From Malania oleifera (lineage: Eukaryota > Streptophyta > Magnoliopsida > Santalales > Ximeniaceae): DNA of 64,000 bases. The notes beneath the pieces were generated by a model. The model worked only from the letters and a program-made list of their open reading frames with translations. It was not told the origin of the DNA and did no database searches. The position numbers and the translations under genes are program-made. Each line of letters opens with the position of its first letter. Positions within the stretch are counted from its first letter, which is position 1. Where the stretch lies: NCBI RefSeq assembly GCF_029873635.1, contig NC_080417.1, positions 30,368,214-30,432,213 on the forward strand, written 5' to 3'. Positions 47,699 through 60,120 of this stretch are shown piece by piece.

Positions 47699-49678
47699 TG
47701 TAACGACCTGCTCCTTTTTCACATATATATATATATATATTTTTATATAAATAAATTATCATCACATCATACATTCCAACTCAGCAGGTCACAATCCACC
47801 TGGGCTCGTGGGCACCAGGGATATAACAAAACATACAGCAGAAGCCTACGCAGCAGAAAGTATAAAATCATATACATCTCATCATAATGTGCATAACACA
47901 TACCAGAGTCACTACAATTACTATCTCACAGTATATACATCTCAAAAATGAAATATAGGGACAATCCCCACAAAACCTAATTGTCCCTACCAAAAACTTA
48001 CCCTTCCAAAGAGGGCAAACAACTGCTCTAGATCAGCGGGGCTTTTCCTGCTCTCCTATTAGGGGCTCCTGAAAAATATATAAGATTTAGGTGTGAGACA
48101 CCTCTCAGTAAGGGAAATAAACTAATACCAGTGTGTGACAACATGAGTATTCTGTGTTCTACATATACCATACATAACATATTCAATACTGTTTATCAAA
48201 CTGGGAAAACATATGCATATCAAAACATGGCAGAACATACTGCATTTTCATAAACATTTCTCATCTCATATCATAATAATAATAACATAAAAACAATCTT
48301 GGTAGGTTAGTTGGCTGTTGTCATGTATTACCCCTACATGACTAGGTTGTGTGGCTCGAAGGCGGGACTTGACAATGGTTGGCCGACCACTGCCAAGTCA
48401 AACAGTAGTCTGTAGGTCCGATGGGTCTACCCAGACTTGTCCATACACCAGGGGCGATAACAGCACACTTCTTGAAAATAACCACATCGACCATCCAATC
48501 TCACACCACTCCGTACAGCAGCGTTAACACAGATATCATGATCACGAGGACCATGGACACATAGCAACGGTACCGTGCAAGTGCTAGCCTAGACCAAGCC
48601 AACCAGGTTCTGATATCATATACATATACTAAAACCGTGATACATAAATATCTCATATAATTTATTTTCACATCAATCATATCATTTCACATATATACGT
48701 GTATCATGAAAATCATCGGTCCGTATGCCGGTATTACACATTTTAACATAGCACGGCCCGTACACCGGAAAATCACATAGCACAGCCCGTACGCTGGCAA
48801 ACCACATAGCACAGCCCGTATGCTGGCAAATCACATAGCACGGCCCGTACGCCGGCAAATCATATAGCACGGCCCGTACGCCGGCAAATCACATAGTACG
48901 GCCCGTACGCCAGCAAATCTCAACCATATAGCACGGTCCGTACACCGGCAAATCACATATACATATAAAAATATCTCGGCCCGTACGCCGGTTTTCCATC
49001 ATAGAAATCCATATCGTCCCCATTCCAAAAAAAAAAAAACAGTATTTCACAACATTTTTATACTCATGCCACACTAAACAAATTTTCTACGTATCCAACA
49101 TATCATCATTTAAACAGTATTTTCCAAATATAAATCATATATATAAATATATTTATTTTTCCTAAAACCAGATGCTATATATATATATATACATACATTT
49201 TCTCAAAACAAAACTAGTTTAGTTTATCCCCTTACCTGATTCCTGAAAAGCCCCTAAGAAAATTTTCCCCGTACCCACAAGGTTCTCAACTCAACACCCT
49301 GAAAATGAAAACTCGCAGAATTAAAGTTTAGTATTTTCGTACGTATAACATTTTCTATAACTACCACTAAGTCAAATTCGACTTAAAAAGTCTTACCTCA
49401 ACTTAGGGATAATTCCCAACTTTCCCAATCAATACCCTGGAACTGAAAATTTTCAGTATTAAAGTTCAGTATTTTTACGCATATATCACTTTCTTCAACT
49501 GTCAAAAATCCAAATATTAAATATAAAGCCTTACCTTGGATTTGGGATGAAATCCAACTTCGTTTTCCTGACAATCCGCTCCGGCAGACTTGTAGAGAAC
49601 TTCGCCAGGAGCGTCGTGGTGGCTTCGGTTTGTCGATCCGGAGTAAAACGAGCCCGAAATCGAAGAGAGAGAGAGTCG

Positions 49679-49735
<57 letters not shown>

Positions 49736-49865
49736 TGCACTCACGCGCACCAAATGAATCCAATTCAAATTGGATTTTTTTTTTTTTGACTTTTCAAAGC
49801 TTAAGCTTGTGGTTTGAATTTATTTGACTTTTCAAAGCTTTTTTCTTTTTTTTTGAAGAAGCTTG

Positions 49866-49910
<45 letters not shown>

Positions 49911-50055
49911 CATAATTACTTATATATATATATATATATTTTGTCCTTATCATACTATTCATTTTACTTGTTAATTTAATTAATTAATTTTATTTTATTA
50001 TTTTATTATTATTATTATTATTATTATTTTAAATTTTTTTTTCCCGGTTACTACA
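47699..50055 (-). mobile_element. Solo LTR K of a gypsy element, inserted in copia F gag
   Basis: 2357 bp, TGTAACGACC...GGTTACTACA, flanked by a perfect ATAGG duplication (47694-47698 and 50056-50060). The reverse complement resembles the H LTR (CCACGACGCTCCTGGCGAAG, CAATCCGCTCC complement), so it is a diverged Tekay/Del-type LTR in minus orientation. It holds a 29-bp minisatellite, a GA microsatellite (49682-49731) and TA runs (49870-49908), and no internal region. Confidence 0.92.
48747..48960. repeat. 29-bp minisatellite in solo LTR K
   Basis: A CATAGCACGGCCCGTACGCC unit repeats with CATAG or TATAG at 48747, 48776, 48805, 48834, 48863 and 48892 (exactly 29 bp apart), then 48927. Single outlying copies of CCGTACGCCGG lie at about 48721 and 48980. 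Differences are mostly at CpG positions (CGGCC to CAGCC, GCCGG to GCTGG). Confidence 0.95.
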
Positions 50056-51829
50056 ATAGGAGTAGCTCCCTTTGGTGAGGGTCAATCCTCAACTAGACCA
50101 CCCATTTTTTGTGGACTAAATTACACCCTTTGGAAGCAACGAATGAGAATCTACCTTCAAACAATGGACAAGAAGGCATGGAATGTTGTCACAAATGGAA
50201 ATCTAGTCCCTACTAAACTAGTATATGGAAAAGAAACACCTAAAGAAGATAAAGAACTAATCGAATCAGATTACAAAATGCTGCAAATTAACTCAAGTGC
50301 AATAAACGCCCTATATTGTGCATTTGATGCAAATGAATTCAATAGAGTAATGGCGTGTAAAACAGCTAAATAAATTTGGGATAAATTAGAAGTAACCTAT
50401 GAAAGCATGGTAGATGTTAGGGACAGTAGAATGATATGTTAACTAGTGAATACGAAGCTTTTAGGATGAATTTCGATGAAACTATAACAAACATGTATAC
50501 TAGGTTCACACATATCATAAACTCACTAAGTGCCTTAGGAAAAACATATTCCACCCATGAGATGATTCGTAAAATTCTAAGAGCACTTCCACCTATTTGG
50601 GAACCGAAAGCCACAGCCATAACGGAAGGGAGAAACCTCAAAACAACTTCATTAGATGAACTCATAGGATCACTTCTAACCTATGAAATGATTTTGAAAG
50701 AAAGAAGCATTGAAAATAAAAATAAGAAGTCTATAACTCTAAAAGTCTTGAAAGAACATTCAAGTGAAGAAGATAATGAATTTAATGAATTAGAAGATGA
50801 AGACTTAGCTTTCATAACTAAAAGACTTGGAAAATTTTTCAAAAGAAACAAGAAATTCACTAGAAAATTCAACGGATCAAAAACTGAAAAAGGTGAAAGT
50901 AATGAAAGGGAATACAAAAGCAAAAATGAACCTCCCATTTGCTATCACTGTAAAAAGGTTGGACACATCAAGTCGGACTACCCACAACTCAAGAAGGAAA
51001 AGAGGAAAAAGAAGCCTGCAATGAAGGCAATTTGGGATGACACAAGTTCGAGTGAATCGGAGAGCGAGTAAAGCGATCAAGAAGTCGCAAACATGTGCTT
51101 TATGGCACACAATGAAGAGGTAAAATCTTACTACTCTCTCTCCGAATATTTGTGTGATGAATAATGTAGTAACTCATGTGAAAGCATGCCTTCTTATAAA
51201 GAACTTCAAGCGAAATTATTCTCTCTCCATAATAAGTTCATTAAAGTCTCAAAGAGGAACATAAGCTTGAAACAACAAAACAAAACACTTAGAAATCAGC
51301 TTGAATCCTCAAAAGTTGTTTAAAAAGAAAAAGACTTACAGATTGAAGAGCTTTAGAAGAAAGTAGATGACTTGTCTCAAAAATTAGTTAAGTCTCAAGT
51401 AAATGAATATAGCAAGAGAGTGCAAGAAATAATTGATCTTAAAAACCAAATTCAAGAAAAGGAAACTATCATTTACAACTTTACCAAAGGTAAAGATAAC
51501 TTCGAAAAAATGGGAGGACAACAAAGGATGACTAACAATAAAGAAAGAATTGGTTACAATGGAACACCAAACAAGAAAAAGAAAAACTTGTTTATGGGAT
51601 ATTTTGTAAATCAATCTAAACACTATGCAAGTACTTCATCGACAAACATTTATGAGCATACTACTTGCTACATGTGTAAAAATAAAGGACACATAATGTT
51701 TAATTGTCCACTTAAGAAAAAGTACATTAAAGTAAAAAATGAATGGAAGATAAACACCAAAACTATACAAGATTTAAAGAAAGTTAGGAAAGTTTGGGTT
51801 CCAAAAGTAACAACATAAATCCTTTCTTG

Positions 51830-54800
51830 TAGGTTTGCTTTAGGACCACTCCGTATAAAGATAAATGGTACTTGGACAGCGGATGTTCAAGGCATATGAC
51901 GGGAGATAAATCTAAGTTCACTTCTCTCACTTAAAAGGATGAAGGATATGTAACTTTCGGTAACAATGCAAAAGGCAAGATCATCAGAATTGGTAAAATA
52001 GGTAAATACTTTTCACTCACTATAGATGATGTCTTGTTAGTTGATGGTCTAAAGCATAATCTATTGAGCATTAGTCAACTTAGCGACAAAGGATTTTAAA
52101 TAATGTTTAAGAAAGACAAATGCATAATTCAGAATTCTAAGGATCATAAGACACTATTCACTACATTTAGAATGAACAATGTGTATTGCATAAACCTTGA
52201 TGGCTTGATCTCTTAAGATATAACTTGCTTAGCTACCATGAGTGAAAATAGTTGGTTTTGGCCTAGAAGATTAGGACATGCTAGCATGGATCTCATATCT
52301 AAACTCTCCAAAGAGAATTTAGTTAAAGGCTTGCCTAACACCAAGTTTATCAAAGATAAAGTGTGTGATGCCTGTCAACTAGGAAAATAAATCAAGAAAA
52401 GCTTCAAAAAGAAGAAACATATATCAACTAGTAGACCCTTAGAACTCATACACTTAGACTTGTTTGGTCCTACTAGAACTCTAAGCTTAGGAGGAAAACA
52501 ATACGCCTTCGTAATTGTTGATGATTACTCTAGATACGCATGGGTGTTGTTTTTAGCCAACAAAGAGGAAGCTTGTAATTCGTTAATCACTCTATGCAAA
52601 AAGCTTCAAAATAAGAAAGGGTATTATGTCTCAAATCTAAGAAGTGACCAAGGAAGGGAATTTAAGAACCAAGATGTTGAAAAATTCTGCAATGATCATG
52701 GCATAAGCCACAATTTTTCAGCACCTAGAACCCCACAACAAAATGGAGTTGTGTAAAAAAAAAATAGAACTCTTCAAGAAATGGAAAGAACTATGCTTAA
52801 TGAAAATAACTTACCCAAGTATTTTTGAGCCAAAGCTTTGAATACATCTTGTTATGTAATTAATAGGGTTTCTATTAGATCAAGCCTAAACAAGACACCC
52901 TATGAATTATGGAAAGGAAGAAGGCCTAACATAACTTACTTTCATGTCCTTGGGTGTAAGTGTTTTGTACTCAATAACAAAGATAACTTAGGAAAATTTG
53001 ATACTAAATCGGATGAAGAAATTTTCCTAGGAAACTCTACAAATAGTAAGGCTTATAGGATCTATAACAAAAGAACACTCATCATAATTGAATCAAATCA
53101 CGTAGACTTTGATGAATCAAATCATGTTTCAAGAGAAGTCAAAAATGAAGAAAAAGATGATATTTTCAAAAAGGAAGATGAGATAGAAATCAAGGAAGAA
53201 AAGGAAATAAATGAAGAAAACCCAAAAGATGAACTTATAGAAAATTCGGAATTACCAAGAGAATGGAAGTATAAAAAAGATCACCCTCAAGAACAAATTA
53301 TAGGTGAACCATCTAGAGGTGTGACTACTAGATCCTCTCTAAAGAATCTGTGCAATCACTATGCATTCCTATCTCAAAATGAACCTAAAGATATTGAAGA
53401 GGCCCTTAAAGATGACCCTTGGATAATTGTTATGCAAGAAGAATTAAACCAATTTAAAAGAAGCAAAGTATGACAATTAGTACCCAAACCTGAAAATCAT
53501 TCGATCATAGGAACTAAATGGGTACTTAGAAATAAAATAATGAGAGTGGTATAATCATTAGAAACAAAGCTAGACTTGTAGTTAAAGGGTATAACCAAGA
53601 AGAAGGGATAGACTATGATGAAACCTTTGCCCCTGTAGCTAGAATGGAGGCTATAAGAATGCTGTTAGCTTATGCTTCCTACAAAGAATTTAAATTATAC
53701 CAAATAGATGTCAAAAGTGCATTCTTAAATGAGTATATTAATGAAGAGGTATATGTTGAACAACCCCCTGGTTTTGAAAATATAGAAAATCCCAATCATG
53801 TATTTAGGCTAACTAAGGCTTTGTATGGATTAAAACAGGCCCCTAGGGCTTGGTATGAAAGACTTAGCAGATTTCTAATTGAGAAGGGGTTTTCAAGGGG
53901 AAAAATTGATAGTACTTTGTTCATTAAAATTAAGAAGATGACATACTTTTAATTCAAATCTACGTAGATAATATAATATTTTGTGCCACTAATGAATATC
54001 TATGTAAAGAATTTGCAAAATGTATGCAAGAAGAATTTGAAATGAGCATGATGGAAGAATTGAACTATTTTCTTGGACTTCAAATCAAACAAGCAAAGAA
54101 TGAGACTTTTATAAGTCAATCCAAACACATAAAAGAAATGATACAAAAATTCGGTATGGAAAATAGTAAACCCATAGGAACACTTATGAGTACCTCCATC
54201 AGCCTAGACAAAGATGAAAAGGGAAACCCATAGACACAAAGTATTATAGAGGTATGATTGGAAGTCTACTATATCTAACAGCCAGTAGACCCGACATAAT
54301 GTTTAGTGTGTGTATGTGTGCATGTTTTCAATCAGCACCTAAGGAATCATATCTAATAGCTATTAAGAGAATCCTAAGATACTTAATAGGCACTATGGAT
54401 TTAGGACTATGGTACCCTAAGGACACCGGTTTTGAAATGATAAGTTATTTAGATGCAGACTATACAGGGTGTAAAATAGATTGAAAAAGTACAAGTGGCA
54501 CATGCCACTTTTTAGGAAGATCCTTAGTCTCTTGGTTCTCTAAGAAACAAAACTCCGTGGCATTGTCAACTGCTGAGGCTAAATATGTAGCAGCCGGAAG
54601 TTGTTGTGTGCAAACACTATACATGAAACAGCAATTAAGAGATTTTAATTTGAAATACACAACTATACCAATTAAGTGTGATAATACGAGTACATATCTA
54701 AAAAATCATATTTCACACTCAAGAACCAAGTAGATTGACATAATACATCACTTACTAAGAGATCATGTTCAAAAAGAAGACATCATTTTAGGATTCATCA

Positions 54801-54907
54801 ATACAAATGATCAATGGGCTGATATCTTCACTATACCACTCTCAGAAGATAGATTTATAACCATTAGAAGAGATCTTGGGCTACTACATAGTAGAGAAAC
54901 TAACTGA
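51830..54907 (+). pseudogene. Copia F pol (many stops, catalytic RT change)
   Basis: Protease KWYLDSGCSRHMTGDK (about 51866-51912). GAG-pre-integrase with FGNNAKGKII and RRLGHASMDLI. Integrase with an intact CDACQLGK zinc region, HLDLFGP (about 52450), VDDYSRYAWVLF, RSDQGREF and TPQQNGVV. RT (53400-54230) with MLLAYASYKEFKLYQIDVKSAF, and YVDN (about 53960) instead of YVDD. RNase H ends LGLLHSRETN at a stop at 54905-54907. More than ten stops and a frameshift are present, so it cannot encode a working enzyme. Confidence 0.88.
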
Positions 54908-56205
54908 AAGGACAAGCCTAAAGAAAAATCTACAGTCAGCCAACTGACTCTGAGGTCATTCAACTAACTAAAGCAGTTTTTTCCTAGAATAGAGGCTAGT
55001 CAGCCTATTGACCCTAAGGTTAGCCAATTGACCCTAAGGTTAGCCAACTGACTGAAGTAGTCTTCCTCGACCAGAGAGTAGTCAGCAAACTGACCCTGAG
55101 GTCAGCTGACTAACTAACAGAGCAACCCTAGACTCGTTTATGAAACTTATGTGATTTGAGTGGTCAGTTAACTGACCTAAGGTTTGTCTCTTTGTGTGCT
55201 TTAATATTTTTTTTGGTTTGTACTTTGATATGTTGTATGCACAACACTTAGCTTGATTGCTTTGCTTGTTTCTTTCCCCTTGTTGTTCTTTTTTATGTTG
55301 GTAAAATTTTTTGAGCAACAATCCAAGAAGAAGTATAGTACAATGTGTATGATAATGATAGACTTCATGCTTATGTGATATGCAATATGCTACATATGTA
55401 TATCTTGAAATTGGTATCTTGAAAATCTGAGCATAAAGTTATTAAGCATGACTTAGAAACATGAATTTTGAAATGACTTGACCATGTATGCTTATGATGG
55501 ATCACATGAATAAATGAAAAATTAGCATCTATAAGCAATGCATGATATGGCATCAAAATTAGTATCTAAGAAGTATATTGGTTTCCATGAATATATCACT
55601 TGGTATTTAAGAAATACAACATAATTATGAGCATGTAATGATATTGATAATATTGCCATGATCTTGGTATTTGAATGATGAATTATGAATGACAAATATG
55701 ACTTTTGAAGTATTTTTCACAAATATGAATGTTGTACAACATATGTTTGATTGTAAATTCAAAGATGTCACAACACATATGCAATATGAATGATAAATAT
55801 GAAATATGCATGATTATTTGACTATCAAAGTACACTGTATATACTACATTGCAATATATTGAAAAGTGTGTGTTCATATGTTCATTTGAACTTAATCGTT
55901 TTGATATCTTACTCTTTTTGATTGATGTCAAAAGGCGGAGTTGTATTTGAGTAAAAATTGAGCATGATATTGAAAAAATTTGAACATGAGATATGTATCA
56001 AAAGGAAGAGGAAGAAGTATTTGATATTGAATAATTTTGAACTTGAATGATGTAATGAGCACGATATTGTATGATATTGAAATTGGTCTTGAAACTACAA
56101 ACATTGTAGACTACAAATATTGTAAGGTGGAGTAAAATGATGCTTGTTGTAAGGGGAAGTCTTTTTAAGGCTTACTCATATTTTTGCTCCTCAATTGTCA
56201 TCATT
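54908..56205 (+). other. Copia F 3' internal region with a second palindrome array
   Basis: Just after the pol stop (about 54930-55180) run CAGCCAACTGACTCTGAGGTC-type repeats such as CAGCCAACTGACT, CAGCAAACTGACC and CAGCTGACTAAC, the same motif family as in F's LTR. The remainder to 56205 is AT-rich with no recognised ORF. Copia A also has a motif quartet soon after its pol stop. Confidence 0.7.
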
Positions 56206-56218
56206 AAAAAGGGGAGAT
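56206..56218 (+). other. Polypurine tract of copia F
   Basis: AAAAAGGGGAGAT directly before TGTTGGCC. Confidence 0.88.
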
Positions 56219-57559
56219 TGTTGGCCTAACTGGGTTTTTCAATCTTGTTTTGATGATAACAAAATGAAGAATGTTTTAACATGTGTTGTTGAGTGGCTTT
56301 ATTCCAGGTCTAAGTAAAAAGACACTCACGGTTAATCATGGAAGTAAGCTAGAGATCAAAGTCAATCAAGTAAAAGCTTCTTAGTATATTGAAGCAATGA
56401 ACAACGAATGAAGAACTTAAAGGTCAAGTAGATCTTGAAGTAAAAAGTGAACCTCAAGAGGTTATAAGACTTAGTGATTAAGGAGATCATGCTAAGAAGG
56501 ATATTTATAAGTACTTCAAGTCATTACTATTTAGATATGTGAAACTCCTTAAGATATAAAGACTTATAGACCAACACTTGAAAAAATCTTGAAAATGTTT
56601 TTGAAAAGTTATAATTAAGTTTTTCAAGTAAACTAGATTTTAAAGAAATCAGAAATAGAAAATATTTGAAAATAGAGGACTGCCCAGCTGACTAACAGTA
56701 CCCAGCCGACTAACTATTTTTGAACATGGTTCAGTCAGCCGACTGATAGGAAACCTTTAGCAAAGTTAACTATCCAACCGACTGATTCGATGAACTAAAA
56801 ACGCCCAGCCGGCTGACAGTACCCAGCCAACTGACAATTTTAAACGTGGTTCAGTCAACCGACTCACAATTTGTTAGAATTACTTTTTGAGAGACAAAAT
56901 GGTGTCAGCCGCCTGTCCTGCCAACTGACTAGTGCAAAAGATGACCCAGTCGAGTGGGTCAGTCGACTGACTCTGCGGGTAATTTTTGAATTTCAAACTT
57001 ACGGGAAGATTTTCAAAATTGATTCTATAATTTAATATCTTTTGAATAGTTACCTAAATGTTCCATGCTAAATGAGGAAACTTTTCCTTAAAAATGTCTA
57101 TAAATACCTCCCTTGCTCAATGAAAAAATACACTTAAGCAATATACGATTTCTACCCTAAAGTTCTCCCAAAACTCATACTTGCTCACACTCTTGCTGGG
57201 GGGAAACTCTACGAAATTTCTGGATTAAAAAGAGGCTTTGATTCTGAGTTGCATATGAAATTCTTATATCAATAAGAAAGAACCTTTGGTGACTTCTAAA
57301 CTTTGAGCTTCACATTTTCTATTTAGTTTTGGTTTTGAAGTACAATTAGAGATTTAACTTGTACAACTTGCTCTGTGTTTGAAAGTGTTTTTGTACGCAG
57401 ATATCCATTCCTTTCTACTAGATCTTTGACGGTTCAAGGTATTGTTGGATCATTGAACCAAGCATAGGTTGTTGCTTGGAGAGATTTCTCTTCCTAAAAA
57501 AGATGTTGGTTTTTGTAAAAATTTGTGTTCCACTCGGAAGGAACAAGGTATAGTGAAAT
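56219..57559 (+). repeat. 3' LTR of copia F, truncated by gypsy H
   Basis: Matches the 5' LTR through its palindrome array (56688-56980) to TATAGTGAAAT, where the 5' LTR continues CCTTAAGTGG but here gypsy H begins (TGTAACGACC). GAAAT at 57555-57559 is the expected left target duplication of H. The right copy is outside the window. Confidence 0.9.
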
Positions 57560-59725
57560 TGTAACGACCTGGAAAATATTGATATTTAAATATTAAAGAG
57601 AGAGGAAAATGGAAACAGGAACAGAAGGAGGTAGTAGACTTCGTCGATGAACTCGGGTTTTAGAGATAATAATAATAATAATAATAATTTTAAGGAATTT
57701 CCAGGACTCGTCGACGAATATAGGGGTTCGTCGACGAGTGCATAAGGAAATTCATCTACGAATACACGGTTTTGTCGACGAAGGTCTTCAGGACCTCATC
57801 GACGAAGGCAGGATTTCGTCGATGAGAAAATACCGAGAAAGGTTTTGGGGCAGCCTAAATTTCATCGACGAGGAAGCAAGGTTCATCGACGAAATTACTG
57901 AAAGATTCGTCGACGAGATGACATGTCTCGTCAACGAAGGCCGCAGTATAAATAGTGAAAAACTCGGATTTTTACTCATTTTCAGCGCTCCTCTCTCTCT
58001 CTACAACCCTCTCTCACTTCTCTTTTCGTTTTCGGGCCTGTTTCTCGTAGGATCGAAGATCTGAGGCTACCACGACGCTCTTGGCGAAGTTCTTTGCAAG
58101 TTTGCCAAAGCTGATTGTTGGAAAAGTTGGGTTGAATTTCGTCCTAATCTTAGAGTAAGACATTTTATTCAGTATTTGTCTTTCCTTCAGTTATGAGAAA
58201 TGTTGTAGGTAAGAAAATACTAATGTTTTGTTCTAGGGGATTTTGTTCAGAATGTTGAGCTAGGAATCCTGCGGGTATAGAGCCAGAATTTCATAGGGGC
58301 TTTTCAGAGTTAAGGTAAGGGAAATATGCTATGCTAGGAGTTTTCATAATGCTATCAGAGATTTCATACACACATATTTATACCAGTTTATTATACAGTA
58401 TTTATAGAATATGAGTTTAAATGCTTGTGTGGCCTGAGTAGATTTTCATGTGATGAAGAATTTATACAGCTTTTATAATGTATCATACTAAACTGAATAC
58501 ACAGATATAGATACATATTCACAGAGATTATACAAAGAAATTTACATGCATATACAGTTTTTATATGAGTAGTTTCATTAAACAAACATATATATATATA
58601 TATACATATACATGTATACAGTTTTATTCAGATCAGTATTAAATCATAGTTTTATACAGAACAGTATATACAGAGTTATAGCATGTCATGTTTCTTATTA
58701 CCATAACATACAGAGTATACGGACAGAGTATATAGACAGAGATACAGAGGTAGCATCAAGATGCTACAGATACAGTATACAGAGATTACAGTATTTATAG
58801 TACAGAAAGATAGCGTTATGGTAATTTTGGAAATATGATGAAAACAGTAAAAGAGTATATATGTATATATGTATATAGTATCATATCCCTGTGGAAAGAT
58901 TAGAAACAGATACAGTACAGATATAGATTACAGAGCACGGTACCATTGCTATATACAGATAGAGTGTAACCACATATCTCAGATAGTGTGTTGGTACCGT
59001 CAGCTGTGCTCAAAGAGTATGCAGCTCCCCAGTTCACTAGGTGGAGGGGGCCGGTTTGACGAGGTAGTAGCCAGTCCTGAGCTTAGGAGTGGATGCAGTT
59101 TGGTTGGGCTGAGGTAATATAGAGTATATTAACTTATCTAGAGAGCCGACCAGATGAAGTCCTGCCTATGGGCCGCACAACCCTGTCATGAGGGGTCAAA
59201 TCATAACGTACAGAGTCCGAGGGATAAAACACAGTTATGTATATGTATACGTATACATTTTTACAGTATATGATGAGTATAGTATGATATTAGTAGTATG
59301 AAAAGTAGAAAATATAGATGATACAGCTATATTTTAAATTGTGAAAAGAAAGATATGCTTTATAGATTGTTTATTGCATTACAGTTCAGTTGCTATTGAA
59401 AAAGTTTTCTTAACTTAGTTGTCACACACTAGTAATAGTATATTTTCACTTACTGAGCGTCAACTCACCCCATTACTTTACAATTTTTCAGGTGAGCCAG
59501 TTAAGCGAGTAGATCAGGCTCGCGGATAGAGAGTATTTTGATTACCTTGGTTATAGGGTGAGTTTTTGATAGAGTTGTATATATTTTGAGTAGATGATGC
59601 TAGAGGGGTATTTTTGTATGGCTATGGTCTGTATATATACTGGATTCTGGTATTGTATAGTATATATATGTGAGTGGTTGTATGATTTGTGTTTCCGCTG
59701 CTTAAGTATGGATATAGATACACAG

Positions 59726-59775
<50 letters not shown>

Positions 59776-59799
59776 GGTAAGAATTTTGAGGTCATTACA
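57560..59799 (+). repeat. 5' LTR of gypsy H
   Basis: 2240 bp, TGTAACGACCTGG...GGTCATTACA. It carries an 11-copy palindrome array (57640-57938) followed by CT-rich text and the CCACGACGCTCTTGGCGAAG block shared with solo LTR K. A region rich in ACAGAGTATA and ATACAGA repeats lies at about 58640-58960, and (TA)n at about 59729-59771. Confidence 0.88.
57640..57938. repeat. TTCGTCGACGAA palindrome array in gypsy H LTR
   Basis: Eleven degenerate 12-mers start at 57640, 57707, 57727, 57751, 57771, 57795, 57815, 57861, 57882, 57906 and 57927. After the first, intervals are 20, 24, 20, 24, 20, 46, 21, 24, 21. The consensus is (T/C)TCGTCGACGA(A/G). The inner 10-mer is perfect at 57707, 57727 and 57906. 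Eight of nine inner deviations are CG to TG or CA. Confidence 0.9.
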
Positions 59800-59800
59800 A

Positions 59801-59816
59801 TTTGCTATCAGAGCCT
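59801..59816 (+). other. Primer-binding site of gypsy H
   Basis: TTTGCTATCAGAGCCT follows the LTR after one base. It resembles the initiator tRNA-Met site TGGTATCAGAGCC with a changed start. Confidence 0.7.
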
Positions 59817-60120
59817 AGGTTGTTAGGTTCTGTAGACTCTAGAGTGCAGCAGAAAACAATACCAGAATATAGGGAAAATATTTAAGCTTTTGTTCTGTGA
59901 TCTGGATACGGGATTTCGTAATTGTTTCTATGTTTTTCTTGAGGTAACGATTTTAGGAAAACCATAGTAAACTGTCGACAAGTCATGTCTTTGGGTTGCA
60001 GGAGTGGATTTTGGGGCTAGAATTAGGAGGGATAGCTAATAAAGGATTTGGAGTTTTAGTTTAATAAGTTGGGGCTGTAGGAAGATAGAATTTTGAAACG
60101 GTATTCTATGTGTTTGCAGG

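Larger units (their letters stand above)
47686..51818 (+). pseudogene. Copia F gag, split by solo LTR K
   Basis: An ATG at 47686 (MAQ...) is cut by solo LTR K after 13 bases and resumes at 50056 with GVAPFGEGQSSTRPPIF. The UBN2-type gag domain follows (50143-50700: LWKQRMRIYLQ, IWDKLEVTYES, MYTRFTHIINSLSALGKTY, LDELIGSLLTYEM). The first knuckle reads CYHCKKVGHIKSDY (about 50940), its last Cys replaced by Tyr. The second, CYMCKNKGHIMFNC (about 51668-51710), is intact. Between them lies a coiled-coil-like region with stops. Confidence 0.85.
45656..57559 (+). mobile_element. Copia F: SIRE-like element with nested solo LTR K, 3' LTR cut by gypsy H
   Basis: 5' LTR 45656-47628, primer-binding site, gag (split by solo LTR K), pol, a long 3' internal region (54908-56205), a polypurine tract and a 3' LTR from 56219. 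That LTR stops at 57559, where gypsy H starts. Over the first 110 bases the two LTRs differ at about 10 positions, so it is older than copia B. At least ten stops interrupt the coding region. RT reads YVDN instead of YVDD. Confidence 0.9.

Noticed and set aside
48747..48960. CRISPR-like array (29-bp repeats)
   Set aside because: Units are directly adjacent with no unique spacers, and the locus is a plant LTR. It is a minisatellite.
49517..49768. ORFs with long Leu-Ser runs
   Set aside because: They come from the GA microsatellite in solo LTR K. No conserved protein is present.
55082..55931. Minus-strand ORFs of 61-82 codons in copia F's 3' region
   Set aside because: They lie in an AT-rich non-coding stretch, antisense to the element, without known domains.
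57738..58064. A 108-codon ORF in the gypsy H LTR
   Set aside because: It is the palindrome array read in frame. The region is non-coding LTR.
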